Source: Hypomyces perniciosus (lineage: Eukaryota > Ascomycota > Sordariomycetes > Hypocreales > Hypocreaceae). From it: DNA of 64,000 nucleotides. Shown here piece after piece: positions 43,132 through 54,616 of this stretch. The position numbers and the translations under genes are program-made. Numbering within the stretch: the stretch's first letter is position 1; each line of letters starts with the position of its first letter. The notes under the pieces are model-generated. The model saw nothing but the letters and a program-made list of their open reading frames with translations. It made no database searches and was not told where the DNA came from. Where the stretch lies: NCBI GenBank assembly GCA_008477525.1, contig SPDT01000007.1, positions 1,798,001 through 1,862,000 of the forward strand. The letters run 5' to 3'.

Positions 43132-44522
43132 TATGGTTTCTGCCCGGATGTTGACGACCCCTTTGATGATGCCGGTTTCTAGGGGATCTGATCGAAGCGA
43201 TAGGGGACAGAAACACAGGAGGGATGTGTACCTCGAGGGCACTCACGTCGCCGAAAGTGGTGGTGAAGAGATGGAAGGGCGACTGAAGCAGTAAAGAGCA
43301 GATGGGAGGACTCGATTATGTACAGAACAGAACAGAACAGAACGGGAAAAGTGTTGGTGACGACGTTGGGCGGTGTGACTGTCCTGAATCCCCCCGAGGA
43401 GTCACTGCAAATGGGAGTGAAAGTGAAAGTGATGTCGTATTATAAGTACGGAGCAAGTTTACGCGAACAACACAGCGCCAGAAACCCACATATGTGTAAA
43501 AACAGCCCTGAGCAAAGGCAGCCGATGTCTGGCATCTTGACTTGGCGACTTCGGGGGGGCCCATTAGTAACCAAAGTCCGCAGGTATGGGCCCGGAGGTC
43601 GAGATGGATGGGAGCCTTGAGAGCGTTATGCCATGCACGAAGTAGGACATTAGACTCGGCCTCACGGCATTCGGTGGTCCACCTGAGCATCAGCGGACCG
43701 TTTGAGGATAACGTTTTGTTTCATCTTGTTAGTCAGGACAGTGGTGCGTGCCATGCATAGACGACTCAGAAAAGCGTGAAGAAGAAAAAATCCACAAACC
43801 TGATTTCTAACCAAAACTCCGCCGTCCATTCCGCAGCCTCAAGCACCTACTCGTATTATCACTTCGTACTTCGTTCGTACATACATCACAGGGAACTATC
43901 ACATCGGCTAACATGCTATGATCAAGTCCGGCATGGTGTGTGCGTGCGCTTGCCATGCCATGTCACTTCGACTCATCCTGGTGAATTCACGGACAAATAC
44001 TTAGTACATAGCAGTCACATGGTACGAGTACTAATACTCCGTAATTCCTCCTACTTCGGACAGAGAAACGATATTCTGGGCACAAATAAACTGCTAGCAG
44101 CTCTCTCCACTCGCCATGTGCGTTTGTGGCTTCGCCGAATGACTGTCCTGACTCTTGGCGGTTCAAAAGATTTTCCACGGGTACGGAGTACATACGGAGT
44201 ACAACCTACAGCCTATGTACGGAGTACTGATACCGCATTAGTAATCCTACCTACGTAGGCCGGTCGAATTGACTCTGCGTGCATTTCGCTCCCAATCCTA
44301 ATACTACCTCTCCGTAGTGGTATCGAGTTTCGGACCCATGCAATAGGTAAGTGGTCGATGCCTCATGCGATTGTTGACAGATCTCGACTTGAAATTGGAT
44401 TCTAGAAAAATTCAAGTGGTAATACTGCTCCTTCTAGTACTACTATAGGTACTATCATGAGTACTCCATACGAGTACTTCGTATTTCGTACCTAAGGTAC
44501 TAACCTGTCGATCACGCAATTA
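43132..44522. other. Intergenic, ABC transporter promoter region
   Basis: About 1.4 kb. Carries (ACAGA)n-like ACAGAACAGAACAGAACAG at 43321-43341 and four exact TACTCCGTA/TACGGAGTA copies (44035, 44182, 44193, 44218), three of them within 45 bases. No gene seen. Confidence 0.55.
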
Positions 44523-44568
44523 AGTCAGACCACCCATTTTCCCGCCACCCCTAGTTTCCCGCCACCCT
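44523..44568 (+). repeat. Left terminal inverted repeat
   Basis: 46 bases, AGTCAGACCACCC at the outer end. Perfect inverse complement of 46315-46360. Confidence 0.95.
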
Positions 44569-44664
44569 TATCATTCCAATTCAACACCAACACCACAACA
44601 TCGCGATCGCGTTCTTTTACGCCTTTCTATCGTTTTTTTTAATAAAAATATTTCTATTATCATA

Positions 44665-46227
44665 ATGCCTAAATACACGGAAAAAAGCGTTCAAAACGCG
44701 CTTAAAGATATTAATAGTGGCATAAGTCAGCGAAAAGCTTCACAACGCTGGGGAATTCCACGAAGAACACTCCAAGACCGATTAAACGGTGCCATACCCC
44801 AGAAAGTTGCCCATAAATCCCAGCAAAGGCTTGCCAAAGAGCAGGAAAATCATCTCTGCCAATGGATTTTAGACCAAGCTGCCCTAGGGTATCCCCCAAC
44901 CCATCAACAGCTCAAACTTTTCGCGACAAGGATACTTGAAGCTGGCGGCGATACAGAACCACTCGGCAAACACTGGGTTTATGGTTTTTTGCGCCGTAAT
45001 CCGGAAATCAAGACATTAAGAGGCAGGTCAATGGATTCGGCACGAATTAATGGTGCTTCAACTGAAAAAATCAAGGGATTCTTCGAGCTTCTGAAGCTGC
45101 CTGTAGTCCAAGCTATTGGCCCTGAAAATCGATATAATATGGACGAGACGGGGATTCTCGAGGGCCGTGGATGCAATGGCCTGGTACTTGGGAACTCACA
45201 GAAGACGGCTGTTATGAAGAAACAGCCTGGATCGAGGTCTTGGACTACGATTATTGAGTGTATCTCGGCAACAGGCCGGGCTATTGAACCATTAGTTATT
45301 TTCAAAGGAATGACCGTTCAACAACAATGGTTTCCCCAGGAACTTGATTTCCTAGCTAATTGGAACTTCTCATCATCAGAGAAAGGTTGGACTAGCGATT
45401 TAATCGGTTTAAAATGGCTTAAAGAGGTCTTTATTCCCCAGACCAAGCCAGCACGGAAAGGGAAGCGACTTTTAATTATTGATGGCCATGGAAGTCATTC
45501 TACTGATGATTTTCTCTATAAATGCTATCAGAATAATATCCATCTTCTATTCCTGCCGCCACATTCTTCCCACGTTCTCCAGCCTCTTAATATCTCGGTT
45601 TTTGGGCCTGTGAAAAGTGCATATCGCCGTGAGATTACACTTGTTGGATATGACGATTCTACACCAATTGGCAAGGCAGGGTTTCTTCATTGCTATGCTT
45701 TAACAAAAACTGCAGCTTTAACAAGCAGGAATATTAGGGCAGGATGGCTTAGATCAGGGCTATGGCCAGAAAATATAGCTAAGCCGTTGATGAACCCCAT
45801 GGTCATGAACAACCCAGCACCACCACAAACACCAGCTATGGTAGCAACCCAGAACATAAGGGAAACGATCAATCATAGTCTTCTTCCAACACCACAGCGG
45901 TCTAGTCCAGTCCGGGACCTTATTCGCGATGCTGCAACAGATAGTCCAGTTGACAAAACTATGCGGCTTTTATTCCGGAAAGTTGGCAGGGGTCTAGACC
46001 AACAGAACACCAAGCTTGCGGCGGCTGAGGCCCAGATCAAGCATCTTCTGCTTCAAGTTGACCATTTGCGACCACGGAAGAGACAGAAAGTCGATGAAGA
46101 TCCTAATAAACGGTTCACCCGGATCAAGGAGGTAATGGAGACCCGTGCCAAGCTTAAACCAGCTATAGTTGCAGCGTCAATGGAGAATTTTCGATTTGAA
46201 GATATGTGCTTTGAATGGCAGCTCTAG
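44665..46227 (+). CDS. Pogo/Fot1-family transposase with Asn at third catalytic position
   Basis: Uninterrupted protein of 520 residues. N-terminal psq-type helix-turn-helix (ALKDINSGISQRKASQRWGIPRRTLQDRL, residues about 12-40), then a CENP-B-like DNA-binding part (LCQWILDQAALGYPPT ... WVYGFLRRNPEI). The DDE domain starts near residue 150: first Asp D160 in NMDETG, second D273 in LLIIDGHGSH. The third position falls at residue 309 in HVLQPLNISVFGPV, exactly 35 residues after the second Asp as in DD35D pogo elements, but it is Asn (codon AAT at 45589-45591). Other fungal family members have Asp there (LQPLD). A single G-to-A change would explain it. The C-terminal part has a leucine-rich coil (KLAAAEAQIKHLLLQVDHL). 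The open frame is intact but the enzyme is probably inactive. Confidence 0.93.
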   Translation: MPKYTEKSVQNALKDINSGISQRKASQRWGIPRRTLQDRLNGAIPQKVAHKSQQRLAKEQENHLCQWILDQAALGYPPTHQQLKLFATRILEAGGDTEPLGKHWVYGFLRRNPEIKTLRGRSMDSARINGASTEKIKGFFELLKLPVVQAIGPENRYNMDETGILEGRGCNGLVLGNSQKTAVMKKQPGSRSWTTIIECISATGRAIEPLVIFKGMTVQQQWFPQELDFLANWNFSSSEKGWTSDLIGLKWLKEVFIPQTKPARKGKRLLIIDGHGSHSTDDFLYKCYQNNIHLLFLPPHSSHVLQPLNISVFGPVKSAYRREITLVGYDDSTPIGKAGFLHCYALTKTAALTSRNIRAGWLRSGLWPENIAKPLMNPMVMNNPAPPQTPAMVATQNIRETINHSLLPTPQRSSPVRDLIRDAATDSPVDKTMRLLFRKVGRGLDQQNTKLAAAEAQIKHLLLQVDHLRPRKRQKVDEDPNKRFTRIKEVMETRAKLKPAIVAASMENFRFEDMCFEWQL

Positions 46228-46314
46228 ATATATCGGAAAACACTAAAATGTAGATATCTTGACTTTATTATTGTGTTGTAATTGATGGTGTTGTGTGGTG
46301 TTCCAATTCCTCTC

Positions 46315-46360
46315 AGGGTGGCGGGAAACTAGGGGTGGCGGGAAAATGGGTGGTCTGACT
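46315..46360 (-). repeat. Right terminal inverted repeat
   Basis: 46 bases, GGGTGGTCTGACT at the outer end. Perfect inverse complement of 44523-44568. Confidence 0.95.
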
Positions 46361-46362
46361 TA

Positions 46363-47322
46363 GGGCACGCCTTATCTCCGGACCATCTCCGGCTATTATA
46401 TACATGCAGGGATTGGACCCCTAGCTTCATGCGCCAAGATATGAAGATCTCAGCACAAACAGCTCTCTTATGCACTTCTTTCTTTTTCCCTTTTTATGTG
46501 CTCTTTGTTCCTCTACTTAAGTCCGATAATTCCGCGCACAGTACAAATTACAAGTTCCCCTGTGTTTCCACTAGTACGGAGTACTTGCGTAATAAAATCT
46601 CTAGGGGCACATCGCAGCCGTTTCCCACTGAGAGGTTCTGCCTCCTCCATGAATTCGTCCTCTCAGCACATAACTAGTCTAACGAGTACAACTACTAGTA
46701 CTCCAGCCGACCAGTCAACCCGCCTGAGTTACTAGGTAGTTCTCATGACGGCCTCATAACCGCCTCATAACCGCCTCATAACAAACGCAATGCCGGCATC
46801 ATCTGCAGCTTCAGGTAGTATCACGAATCGAATTCAGTGGGATCCACTCGACGGTCATGTCGTACTCCGTACTCCGCATACCGCATCCTATTTGTAAGGC
46901 TTCCTAAGCATGATGCTAAGCATACCATGACAAGCCACATCAGCTTGCCTTGTCCCCCGCATCCTGTTGTGACGTCTTCAGGCCCATATGCATTATGCCT
47001 CTTCAACTGTTCTCCATAACTCCGCTTGACTTATTTGACGGGTATGGCCATGGCAGTGCAAAACAAAGCCCCAAGCTCCAATGTCTTTGTGATACAGCAC
47101 ACTGTACTCCGTACTTCGTACTTCGTACCTAATCCCACCATGTATATATTCATTGGACGCTGCACGCTTCCACTGTAACATCGTAAGACGTTGACCAGAT
47201 GTCTCAACATGTCGTGCTTTAGGCATGAGAGCTGTTTCAGTGCCCAATGGTCTGTCTCTCTCAACCCAATGAGACATGATAGGCAAGGGTCCGTTTCTTG
47301 TCCTTCTCAAGCACCTGCCGGA
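46363..47322. other. Intergenic between transposon and methyltransferase gene
   Basis: About 960 bases with three TACTCCGTA/TACGGAGTA copies (46575, 46863, 47105) and GTACTTCGTAC variants. No gene supported. It includes the 3' flank of the methyltransferase gene. Confidence 0.5.
46751..46782. repeat. Tandem repeat, 11-base unit x3
   Basis: Three near-perfect copies of CGCCTCATAAC in a row. Confidence 0.85.
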
Positions 47323-48531
47323 TCACAGCTTTCCGAAAAGATACAGTTCCACGGATTGCGCCTCTGCTCCGAGAACGGGAAGCGGTAGTATCTGTTTATC
47401 CAGCTCCGTCCACCCCTCGTGTGACAAAAGATCAAACACCACCTGCTCGGAAGAGTGGCGCGGCTTCGTGATGATAAACACCTTTGTGGACATCTGCTCA
47501 CCCGACGAGGCGTGCGTCTTGTTGGACGAGTGCAACGCGGACAGCGTCTCGACCAACGCAGGGAGCGTGTCGGTGTTGTAAGTGCAGTCGCTCAACATGA
47601 TGAGGTCCCAGCGGCGGCTTGATGCCTCCGGGCCAAACCGGCCCTCTCGCCCGTCCTCCCAATCGAGGTTCTCGTATAACAGCTCGACAGAAGCTCCGCC
47701 AGGCGGTTTCCGACTCCATTGAGAGTTCAAGTGAGACATGTTGGATTTGGCTCGAGCTTCAGCATCCTCGAGATCCGTCATCAAGATGGTGCACTTGCCC
47801 CTGGATGGCGGCTGCATCCGGGGATAAATCACACTGAGCCCAACTCCAAGAACTCCGATTCCACACCCAAGCTCTAGGACGTTTAGCCTTCTCCTCCCAC
47901 TGAGTAGATCCTTCAATTTGTTCAGACAACAAGGCTCGACTGGATCAGGCGTAGGTAACATGAAGCAGTCGGCGATGGCGGAGAATGAAACCACTCCAGC
48001 ATCCCAAATATGACGGGCGATGCTCTCACCGAGCTCCTCCTCAAACTCCACGTAAGCGTCCTGCTCGCCCGGACTGTTTAAATACAGTCTTCTTGTGCAT
48101 ACATCAACATCGGTCTCATTCTGGTTGAGAGCGAACCAGACTGGCATCACCTGTCCATTCGGGTCTTGGTCACATACAACAGTATGGAGGATCTTGTTAA
48201 CCCCATTCGCATCCAAGGCCGTCTTTGCGCCGATGGACATTTCGACCTTGTCTCCTTCTCTCAATGATATTTTCACGTCCCCGGGCACTTCAATCGTATG
48301 CTTTATCACTCGCATCCCTGATCGCCACTGTAATTTTCCTCGAGTTTCTATCCTACGGCCTGTCGTGCCCGAAGTGGATGACATCTCAACGTCAATGACA
48401 AGTTCGATGGGCTCATCCGGGTATAGAAATGAGTCACCAAGATCTGTTGTGATGGTAAATATGAGCTCCATCAGGACCTTTTTGCCAGACCGAAACAAGG
48501 TCGGCGACTTTAACAGCCGAACGTAATGCAT
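47323..48531 (-). CDS. Protein-lysine methyltransferase-like (METTL21/Methyltransf_16 family)
   Basis: Single-exon SAM-dependent methyltransferase of 402 residues starting MHYVRLLKSPTLF; a further in-frame Met lies 23 codons upstream (48600) but the later start fits family members better. SAM-binding motif I is LNVLELGCGIGVLGVGL near residue 220, motif II-like CTILMTDLEDAE follows, and post-I LIMLSDCTYN near residue 315 gives the D-x-x-Y-type element of family-16 protein methyltransferases. The N-terminal 200 residues look like the extra domain of fungal members, with SFSAIADCF before the SAM site. The substrate is probably a lysine on a protein such as an elongation factor or chaperone; this cannot be fixed from sequence. 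Confidence 0.85.
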   Translation of the reverse strand: MHYVRLLKSPTLFRSGKKVLMELIFTITTDLGDSFLYPDEPIELVIDVEMSSTSGTTGRRIETRGKLQWRSGMRVIKHTIEVPGDVKISLREGDKVEMSIGAKTALDANGVNKILHTVVCDQDPNGQVMPVWFALNQNETDVDVCTRRLYLNSPGEQDAYVEFEEELGESIARHIWDAGVVSFSAIADCFMLPTPDPVEPCCLNKLKDLLSGRRRLNVLELGCGIGVLGVGLSVIYPRMQPPSRGKCTILMTDLEDAEARAKSNMSHLNSQWSRKPPGGASVELLYENLDWEDGREGRFGPEASSRRWDLIMLSDCTYNTDTLPALVETLSALHSSNKTHASSGEQMSTKVFIITKPRHSSEQVVFDLLSHEGWTELDKQILPLPVLGAEAQSVELYLFGKL

Positions 48532-51500
48532 CTTCGGGAGATGCGCAGTTCTCTGTTCTGGAATGAAAGCGGCCCCGTATGCTTTTGTATGATGTTCCAA
48601 GTAAACAGTTCATCAATCAAGTCATTCAGCGGTAGCAGAAGTCAGTCAAGCGTTCACTAGAGGCACTTTGTTGAATTTTTAACCGCGGTGTATTGCTTAG
48701 TCATCGTATCATCGGTGTCAGTGACGATGAAATCGTCCCGATCGACTTGAACATTTTGCATAAATTCATCTTATTTGAAGTTATATGATGTTTCTGAAGT
48801 ATTAGTATCATTGTGGAATGAGTGACTTGGTGTTTGTTTTCACGCATGTTGAATGAGTTGACTTTGTTGCTATGGGGCTTATTCTTCAAGTAACGAAGTC
48901 ATGTCCGTCAATCACCTCGTCGAGACTCTCCAATATGATGTAATTGATTTGAAGAGGTTTCTTATATCTAAATATATTCATTCCATATCATATATCCAAG
49001 TGAGCGAGACTGGAACGATTCACGCAGGTGTAACTGTATCATCTCTTCCATCTCTTCTCAGCGCAGGATCAGCAACACGCTTTCAGATGTACACGAACCT
49101 GGAATTCTGTTACATCAGATTCTATGGGATCATTAATTTGCTTTGAGATATAGATCATTAAGTAAGGCCTGATTAAATATTTGTCCGATCACGCTATGTG
49201 CCAAATCTGAATACCATCGAGGACTGAACGATCATTGAGGCCACACCTGTGAGAATACCCAAAGTTCCATTTTAATTACCACTGCTTTATGTGTAACAGT
49301 CTGTTATCAGATACGTAAATAGCATTGAATATTAGTTCCATCCGATCCACTGACATCCGGATCTTTGCATCTCAACAGCAGCTCAACGATGTATCAATCC
49401 GTTGTGACTGAAAGCTTCCATAAATATCATGATAGCTCTACGAAGTAGGGGATCAGAGCAAAGCTCTGCTTTTTGGTAATCTGGAATTTAGTTATTTATC
49501 CCTCACATTAGCCTAGTCAAGATAACAGCTGCGACGTGATACAGATGTGGCGGACACGGCCCGTCAAACATCTTCATCAAGATACATTACATTCGTGATC
49601 AGGTGGATTGTGGCCGTACGGCTGCGATATGAATAGCTAACTTACCTTCTTTTTAATTGCTTTATCTGGTTGCTTACGAATTGTAGCCGTCATACCCCAG
49701 GCGTTTATGTGGTGCGCTTCATAACTAGCCATTGCACCACCATATGACAACGGGTAAGTTATGTTAGCCAAGCTGAATTATTTCTGTTTCCCATAATACC
49801 GCAAAAATCGAATACTGGTGATATTTGTTGGTTATTCGGACTTGGGGTGAGGGCCTACCAGAGTCGGATCACCAGACACTGGGGGGAGTTGGTGAGATTA
49901 AAGGGGGGCAGGGACAAGAGTGGCATATTCCTCAACAACCATGTTATCGAGAGATATCAACCAGCAAGAGAAAATAATACGATGTCGCATTTCAGCAATC
50001 TGAACCTTTTTATTCGCCCGTTATTACCAACGGCGAGGGAAATACAGCAAATATTATTCCTAGTCATCCGCATTAGAGCTACCCTGTTATTGGCTCCGGT
50101 TCCAGACTCAAGGATACGTCCTAATGGTAAAGACGGAGGAGCTGGTGTGTGATTTATTTGAAGATGTACTTCTTATTAGGCCTTATATGGATTGCCTTTT
50201 TCTCTTTGTTTCTTGAAATATTCGCTTGATTCTCGCCGGGACAGTATTCTTCATCTCCCCAACACAAACCCAGGCAGCTTTCGAAAAGCACTAAGGCATC
50301 AAAACTACCGTGAAACACTTAAATGTGTCATCGAAATCAGTATAGACAGCTTATTCACTATCTTGAATACATTGGAAGTTTTCTATCCACGGAGTACACA
50401 CAAATACCCACCAAGTTATAGCTGGTGATCTGGTCCCGAGTCTCAATGAGTATAGAAACCGTGGATGGAGAAAAATCCAAAATCGCTAACACACCCATCC
50501 TAGGCATTTAAAACTATCTGGGGTTTATTATTTACCGAGACCGGTGTTTCCATACTTCCACCATTGTCGTTTGGCTTTGATACACCAGGACTATGGTTAC
50601 AACAGCTTAACATAGAACTTTTTTTGGTGTCTCCATAGGGTACATATAAGTAAACTCAGAAGGAGAACAAATTATATGACAGGGAAATGTACAATAAAGT
50701 ACGAAGGAAGTACAGGACTGAACATCACCGACATCTTGCTTCACTTGTTTGTTCACCACAGTTGAACAATTCGAATTGACAATGTCAAGCCACACTTGAA
50801 CTCTCAAGCACTGTGTATGCTCGATACACTCCTTTTGTTTCCACGCCTAGTGTCTGTCTAAAGCCTTACGGGATGGTTAAAAGTGATAACTCGGAAACTC
50901 CACCACCATATCGGTATTGACCGACCTACCAGCGTCCCAGAACGACATGGAGGTTACCACAACTGAAGGTTTAGGTAAAATTATTCCTGCTCGGACAGTT
51001 GCAATATAGCACAGAGGCAATGTCAGGTAAAAACGTAGCACCCAGCCTCTCCAGGTTTACGTCTCGCCGCCAAGCTATTACCGTCCTATGCGCATGAGGT
51101 TTCCTTTTTGCGTGCAGATCATGGTCATGAGGAAAACGCCAACCGATGACGATACGTCTACGTTGAGGGGAAGTAAGGCGGCTGATGAGCAAGGCTATAG
51201 TATTCAACGGTGGTGAAATCTCAGCTCCCATGCATGAGCATCATTCTTTGCAATATCGCTTGAAGCTATCATCAACACAACCTGCATCTCTGAAAGCCAT
51301 GACCACCCAGGCCCTAGATCCCAACCTCCTCAAGGGGAAACTGTGAGAGCACATGAGAGAAAAACGACCAGCCATCGGGCTTCCCCCATTGGCTCGCCGC
51401 CAAAAATCCTTCCCGCGATATAGCCCACCCATGTTTGGGGTGTGATGACTTGCATATCCACACCGGCTGTGATGCCTAAGCGCCCAACAACGCCACGCTA

Positions 51501-54500
51501 TTGAGGGCCCCAATGGAGACAAGTTTCCCCTCACCAAAGACCCTGGCCGACATCACATCACATTCACCTGTTCATCGCGGATAGGACGCACGTGGGAAGA
51601 GGGGAAGCAACTGGGACCTAGATCCATCATGCGTAGGAGCCCAGTCTAGTAGGTGGTATCTGCTCCGTGTGTGGGCAATGGGGGTACGGGTGGGCTGAGA
51701 GTATCTGTGATACCACACCATTGAAGTCAGCAGGCCGAAGTCGTTGGGGGTTTGTTTGTTAGTCGGTGACACAGGAGGGAATTTCCGGCCTGATTCTCAT
51801 GGGTGTTGGTGAGCACGAGTTGGGGGTAACACAAAGAGGAGAACGAAATATGAAACAGAAACAGCAAGCCTCTCCGTCCAGCCGCGTTCTCCAAACAAAA
51901 AGACAGCGATTAGCCCTGTTGCAACAAACGGGCGTCCGGAGTTCGTCACATTCTCCGCACGAGGCACTTGACGCACGGCAATTAGTTTGTAAGAGGAGAG
52001 GGGGGAGTGGCTGGTAAGCCTCTCAAAATCCTTCCTTTTCTGCTTCATCCTCTCGCATAAGCCTCGTCATGTCTCCTCAGGTTCATGCGAGAAAGAGAAA
52101 AGATGGATGGATCGGGTAAATTAATTCCTCGATTGCACATCAGCCAGCGCCCGCATTTCTGAAAGCAGCATCAGCGTCATCATCATCACCTGTAGCAGCC
52201 GAGGCCCTCTAGAGACTCCTCGAGAGGATCACCACTGTCCACTTCTCTCCACAGCAGAGCCCACCTTCCAAGACAAGGCTGAGAAGGCAGCATCTCATTC
52301 CGGCTGTGGGCTTCAGCTGGCACTGTAAATCATGATTTGTTCAGATACTCCTCCCCAAGACCCAAGACAAACCCACATCGCGTGAAGAAGAAAAGAATGA
52401 GCAGAAAAAGAAAGAAGAAGAAAAAAAGCCACGCGCCTGTGCGGCGAATAGCGAGCACCGGCTTTCCCGGCAAAGAGAGACATACATGCATGATGCGTCT
52501 ATGAGGGAGGGTGCCGCCATTTTCCTTTTTGCGAACCGCCGACTGCGAGCAAGGGATAATACTATGAATCATGCGACGGAGGACTCAGTATTAATTAACG
52601 CGGAATGCAGGTCGAAGAAGGTGTGGTTGAATCTGATCTAATAGCAATAATAACCAGCATTTTCAGATATTACCAGCTGCCTAGAATGGCGACCAAGCCA
52701 AGGGTTGTCCAAAAGGTTGGCCACACCAACAAAAAAGCAGGAAGTCGTACTCGTAGAGTTAAGACAGTCTCCCCAACCACCATGAATGAAAAGGAAAGCT
52801 TTTTTCTTTTCCATGCCACGGCATTATTTGCGAAACCAGGCTGAACAAATGGCCCGACTGGGCATGTGCAACCGATTGGATTTATGTATGTATGCCGAGT
52901 TCATGCTCACTGGGGTAGGGCCGAATCATTGTAATCGCATGTCGCATACTCCGTACAGACACAGAGCACAGCCTCTTTCTCCATTTCTTACCTACTGTAC
53001 TTCGTACTTCGTACGTATGTGTTTTACGGAGGATCTTAACCACACAAGTTAGCATTTCGTAGTAGTATTATAGAGTTTCCTCCCCGCAGCGCCCCCGCTG
53101 GAACGGTCCGCGCGTGCAGGCAGGCCAAGCGTTGGAGTTGCGTAAGTAGGCGAAGGGAGGGCCACGCATCACGAGCATCTCGATCGCATAAACCAGTGCA
53201 TTTCGACCTCAGCTACGAAGTACTCCGTAATACATACTTCGTACTCCGCACAGATGGCTAGATCCATGAACAGAACTACTTCATACCCACAGGTTCAAGT
53301 AAACCGTAATATGGAGTAGCATCCATGAGTCATGACCTCATCCCACCCACTCTCCCTCCAAGTTTAGGTAGTATCCAGGCCAAGGTGGTCTGGAACTTGT
53401 GTATTATTCCGTGCAAGGGGCTAACTAACTATATCCTACTAGCTCGGTGGCGATTCTTGACTCGAGCTTCCCTTGTGCCTGACTTCTGCGGACCGCGCGG
53501 AATGTGAATGCGAACTCGGAGAAAACCATGAAGTGTGCAAGACTAAGAATCTTGCCAAGGAGAATGCTACATACACAGTACGGAGAACTAGGTTCAAAAA
53601 AGAAAACTTGAATAGTCTCAAAAGGCGAGGTGTCAACCTTTTCGTGGTGAAACTTGATCTATCAAAACGGGCAGACTCATCAGGACTTCTTCACCCATTT
53701 CACGTTTCTGAATTAAAGACAGGATCTACGAGTGCGCACAAGGTTTCATAACCGAATTTTTTTTTAATCTAATACCAGGTATCCTTGGAAATGCAGGGCA
53801 AACCCCTACCTAACACCGCACCAGCGCCTCCCAACCAACAAATACGAGAAATACCAGCAAAAACAATGAGCTGAGAAAGGGCCCAACAAATTGTAAAACC
53901 ACGTAGAAATCGAGAGGTGAGAGAATCGGTAATTGAAGCTCATAAAATAATCCGCATTCATCGTTGCGTTGCAAACCAGAAAAGAACCCTCTATTTAAAA
54001 ATCCCAAGTGTCCCATTGCCCCCAAAAATATCCTGTATCCCTTTGCGATCCAAAGCGTATTAATCAATCCCTGGAATAAAAACAAAAAAGCGCGTAACAA
54101 AAACAGACAACCTCGCCACCGTTTTTTCCTTCGCTCGCTCGCGACGCGCCCGAAATGATCAACGCTGGGTATCTCTAGATAGAAAAATGCCCCGTGTCTC
54201 GATGTCCCTTTTCCGCGTGTGCATTTGGTGGTAGTACAGGTCGCCCTAAAAGAAATCTGTCTTAAAAAAAAAATCATCGATCGCTCCAGGGTCGAGAGTT
54301 CGGAAACAAAGGAAACGGAACAAAGAAAAAAAGTAATAAGTCCGTGGGTCGGGTATCCAATGGTTGTGATCCACGGATGGACGAAACAGTTAAAATAGTG
54401 TACAGTCTTTTTGGCCTTTCCATCCGGTGGCGGAGGCTTGGTCCAACTTTAGTGGTCCGGGTTCCTTGGGAGGTTCATGCCGGGTGGACGAGAAATAAAG

Positions 54501-54616
54501 AAAGGAAAAAGGAAATCGTCATCCCGGCAGGTCACACAAATCCGTGGCGGCCATTTCCGGAAATTCTCCTCGAACGGTCCCTGGTGGATCAGTTTCTGCT
54601 TGCGTACATGGCTCCT
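48532..54616. other. Large gene-poor stretch, about 6 kb
   Basis: I find no convincing gene. Open frames of 60-155 codons exist on both strands (such as 49847-50152 and 53810-54277) but lack conserved motifs. The region has the methyltransferase promoter at its left end and the long 3' flank of the conserved gene at its right end. It carries TACTCCGTA at 52947 and 53221 plus several TACTTCGTAC variants (52998, 53233). Confidence 0.45.

Larger units (their letters stand above)
44523..46360 (+). mobile_element. Complete pogo/Fot1-like Tc1-mariner transposon
   Basis: An 1838-base element bounded by perfect 46-base terminal inverted repeats and flanked on both sides by TA (44521-44522 and 46361-46362), the target duplication of this superfamily. 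It holds one intronless transposase frame. Within each inverted repeat the word TTTCCCGCCACCC occurs twice, probably as transposase-binding sites. Confidence 0.95.

Noticed and set aside
42286..43182. 298-codon plus-strand frame over the start of the ABC transporter
   Set aside because: Antisense shadow of a strongly supported transporter gene.
49847..50152. 101-codon plus-strand frame with a VIERYQP segment
   Set aside because: The segment faintly recalls helicase-like transposon relics, but it is too short and nothing around it supports the idea.
53810..54277. 155-codon minus-strand frame with hydrophobic segments, just downstream of the conserved gene
   Set aside because: No domain, unusual composition and position in the likely 3' untranslated region of the gene at 54617-55861; possible but not supported.
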